Positions 61,565 to 64,000 of a DNA stretch of 64,000 nucleotides are shown here, in pieces. This DNA is from Rotaria macrura (taxonomy: Eukaryota > Rotifera > Eurotatoria > Philodinida > Philodinidae). Both the position numbers and the translations under genes were made by a program. The stretch covers positions 168,880 through 232,879 of the forward strand of contig OENT01000087.1 in assembly GCA_900239685.1 (NCBI GenBank), written 5' to 3'. Positions within the stretch are counted from its first letter, which is position 1, and each line of letters begins with the position of its first letter. The notes below the pieces were generated by a model. That model ran no database searches, was not told where the DNA came from, and saw nothing but the letters and a program-made list of their open reading frames with translations.

Positions 61565-61732
61565 GTGGCCCAAATGACCCATTTTATGGCACATCTTACC
61601 AATTTTATGGCCCAAATGACCATTTTTATGGCACAAATAACAATTTCTATGGCACAAGGGACCATTTCTGGGGTCAATGTGGCCATTTCTGGGGCCCAAG
61701 TGGCCATTTCTGTGGCACAAAGGACCATTACT
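61565..61732. repeat. 21-bp minisatellite, eight degenerate copies
   Basis: The unit is about ATGGCACAAATGACCATTTCT, repeated eight times without gaps. Because 21 is a multiple of three, it reads as heptapeptide repeats on both strands (MAQMTIF-like on plus, HRNGHLG-like on minus), which creates artificial open frames. The first and last copies are the most diverged. Confidence 0.85.
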
Positions 61733-63487
61733 ATGGTGCCTATGAAGGTTTAATACATGGGATGGAAACGTTGCATAACTCCCTCTAAGTGACGGAGCCG
61801 ATGAAGGATGTATCCTTATTGTATTTTGAGGTTGCTATCCCAAAATCTCTTAATCTTGGGATTTAGTAGCTAGATGAGACCTAATCCGCCGCTTCTCGAC
61901 CTCTGAAAACCTTCGAGCCCCCTGACATGATTTTTAAAACACGTTTCTGATCGACTAGGGTACTTGACATCCCCGCCCCCATTCTTAAGCTCAGTTTGGT
62001 TGCTGGCCCTCTTCGTCTTTCGCTTTGTCTTTGTGTGTTTCTCATTGATTTTCGTTCAAATTTTTCATTTTTCGCCATGTTTTTGTCTCGTTTCCGCTTA
62101 TTCGAGTAACTCCGTGTCTTCAATTAACTTATCCACTCGTTTCTTTGAAATTTCAGAATCAGATTCTGACACAAACAACTAATTTTCTCTCCAGTCGTTG
62201 CATTTCTAGTCATAGTCCCTATCAGCCTAGGGCCCAGTGAATCGGCTTTCGATGTCGATGAACGTTACTTGTGCTTATCCAACAACTGCGCTAATAAAAA
62301 TTAACAGAAAGTAGACTATTTTTCTGGAACAATTTTAGTCTCATTTTTTTAAACTTCGAAATACTTCAAGTCTATGTAAAGATGCGTAGTGAGACTTCAT
62401 TAAAATAAACAAGAATCGATAATCATGTTCAGTATAGCAAAACTTCGGCCTAGTCTGAAAGTATTTGTGATTGATTTCAGAAACGTTTAGTTTTTGCCAT
62501 AATTCATATGCATATTTTTGTTCACACTTAAGTTCTCCATGAAATAGTAGCGTTTGACAAGGTACTTGAATGTCTTCGTGTTTTCTATTTTAAGATCGGA
62601 AAAACGCAAGGTCTCAAACTATACAAAATTGCTGAACAACTTAGAAACACAGTAAAAGTCTCGAAACTGATACACAACACTCAGTGGATTCAAGCGACAA
62701 TCCTAAATAAAGCTCGAAAGTAATTGCTCTAGAATTTCTTAAAATTGTAAAGAATGATCAAATACTTCTCATCCTGGTTGGATTCGATGGACTAGAAAAC
62801 GTTCGTTGTTACTTTCCAGAGTTAACTGATAAAAGATACACAGTAAAGAGTATTCGTTTGATTGCCCCGAATTTTTCTATGGAATACAATGTGTAACAAT
62901 CTATGCTTTCAAAATTCTTCAACGACTTTAAAATTGATAATAATGAACGTATTTGATTTGTAATACATGGCTGAAGAGTGAATCCACAAGGTTTCTACCA
63001 TCATTATCCTGGCTAGTTACGCAAGCGACGTGGCACACCGAGCCAGATATAGTTTGGAGCGCTGGCTTCAATGGTGAAATCTGCAAGTAACTAACTTTTT
63101 CGAAAAACGTTACTGGAAAAATACTCTTCCAGCATAATCGGGGTTTTCCCTTGATTTCCCAAGATAAATTACTTGCTTGAAGAGCCTCGCCTAAGTAGAG
63201 GGTGCGTCGTGGAACCTTCATTTTAGTGTTAACTAGAAGAGCATAGTAGGCTCAATACCTTTCACTAGAAAGATCTTATGCCAGCTACGTATGTCTCGAT
63301 GAACAGCTTCTGGAGAACCAGAAGGTTTTCAAAGAATTTCCTCGTATTAGCACGTACGATAAGTGATGGAAATCACTTCCGATATGCTTCTTGGAACGTG
63401 CCATCCACACTTATGATTTAGACGCTTTAGCGAAAATATTTTCATAGGGTTTCTAGAAAACTCAGCAATTTTTCTAAAGGTTTCAGA
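61733..63487. other. Probable transposon debris, no intact gene
   Basis: Base composition is less AT-rich than the rest, for example CCCCGCCCCC at about 61971-61980. A 61-codon frame without ATG at 62711-62896 (containing ILVGFDGLENVRCYFPELTD) and a minus frame at 62928-63221 (MKVPRRTLYLGEAL at its start) have protein-like composition and may be pieces of a mobile element, but I cannot name the family. Confidence 0.4.
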
Positions 63488-64000
63488 CGTTTCCGTGTTA
63501 TTTTTACTCTTAGCTATGAGTAGTATGCTTTCGGTTGTTTTCTGGTATAGTCATTCGGTACTATGGCATCATGATTTTCTATTGCCACCTCGTACATGGC
63601 ACTGATAGCACAGGCGAAGTTGGCACAATCTGCCAGCGCATTGTTTTTCATTGTTTATTAAACTGTTGAACATTTCGCGCTTTGAACAGAAAAAATTTTC
63701 ATATTAAATATATTTTGGAAATACTGGTACACAACAGACTAAGTATCGGTTTAATAATTAATTAAAAACATGCTAAGAGGAAAAGCGAAGTCAAAAGTTA
63801 TTAAAAATTTTGAGTTGTTTGTACAGTTTGATTCATTCTGACTGTTTTTCACTGCATCGATCCCCTTAAACTAGAGAATCTGTTGTTGATGAGACGACTT
63901 TGCATGAAATTGTATTCTCATCCTTTGATAAAAATGATTATGCCAGAAAACAACCGAAAGCATACTACTCATAGCTAAGAGTAAAAATAACACGGAAACG
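63488..64000. repeat. Inverted repeat running off the right edge of the window
   Basis: The left arm 63488-63555 (beginning CGTTTCCGTGTTATTTTTAC) is matched by the reverse complement of 63933-64000: 58 bases identical, then 2 mismatches in the last 10. The right arm is cut by the end of the window, so the true outer limit is unknown. The 377-bp spacer shows no gene. Confidence 0.9.

Noticed and set aside
61370..61728. Minus-strand frames with HRNGHLG or PEMAT repeats
   Set aside because: They are produced by the 21-bp minisatellite being a multiple of three; there is no start or splice context.
61565..61732. CRISPR-like array
   Set aside because: The repeats are contiguous with no unique spacers and the genome is eukaryotic; it is a minisatellite.

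Overview
The window is eukaryotic nuclear DNA, strongly AT-rich. It holds spliced protein genes with many very short introns (mostly about 55-100 bp) and wide gene-poor stretches. Gene content (Iroquois homeobox, ELL, LETMD1, X-Pro aminopeptidase, an insulin-like precursor and a nitrilase-Fhit fusion) is that of an invertebrate bilaterian. Intron style, base composition and the NitFhit fusion make a bdelloid rotifer my best guess. That is an inference; no sequence here proves the taxon.

Layout. 1-8 kb: a small histidine-phosphatase gene (minus) and a possible small membrane protein. 7.85-11.63 kb: a four-exon LETMD1 gene (minus) with one 2.6-kb intron. 14.8-16.9 kb: a one-pass membrane ORF closely followed by, or spliced to, a Tctex1/DYNLT-type dynein light chain gene. 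21.4-23.1 kb: a complete Iroquois (IRX) TALE homeobox gene behind about 4.5 kb of gene-free, simple-repeat-rich DNA. 27.4-38.3 kb: ELL (RNA polymerase II elongation factor) and XPNPEP1 (cytosolic X-Pro aminopeptidase) head to tail, only 55 bp apart. 40.0-43.8 kb: NitFhit. 50.3-50.6 kb: an intronless insulin-family precursor (minus). 50.6-64 kb: no convincing gene, but many repeats.

The genes do unrelated jobs (transcription, proteolysis, nucleotide and deaminated-metabolite hydrolysis, mitochondrial membrane, signalling), so no pathway links them. ELL and XPNPEP1 may share a transcript. Two genes, ELL exon 3 and XPNPEP1 exon 9, each carry a single apparent +1 frameshift in a homopolymer run.

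The most unusual signal is a family of repeats that begin CCCAG (usually CCCAGGTC) and end in GGG (usually GACCTGGG), four of them flanked by a matching dinucleotide (TA or CA). Their ends are shared, but each interior is built from its own short palindromic motif repeated in both orientations: ATCGGATT, ACGGACCGT, ATTATAATC, CGTATACG or CCGGAT/CCGTTTCC. A separate 1.23-kb near-perfect palindrome lies at 44.5-45.7 kb, and an inverted repeat runs into the right edge of the window.
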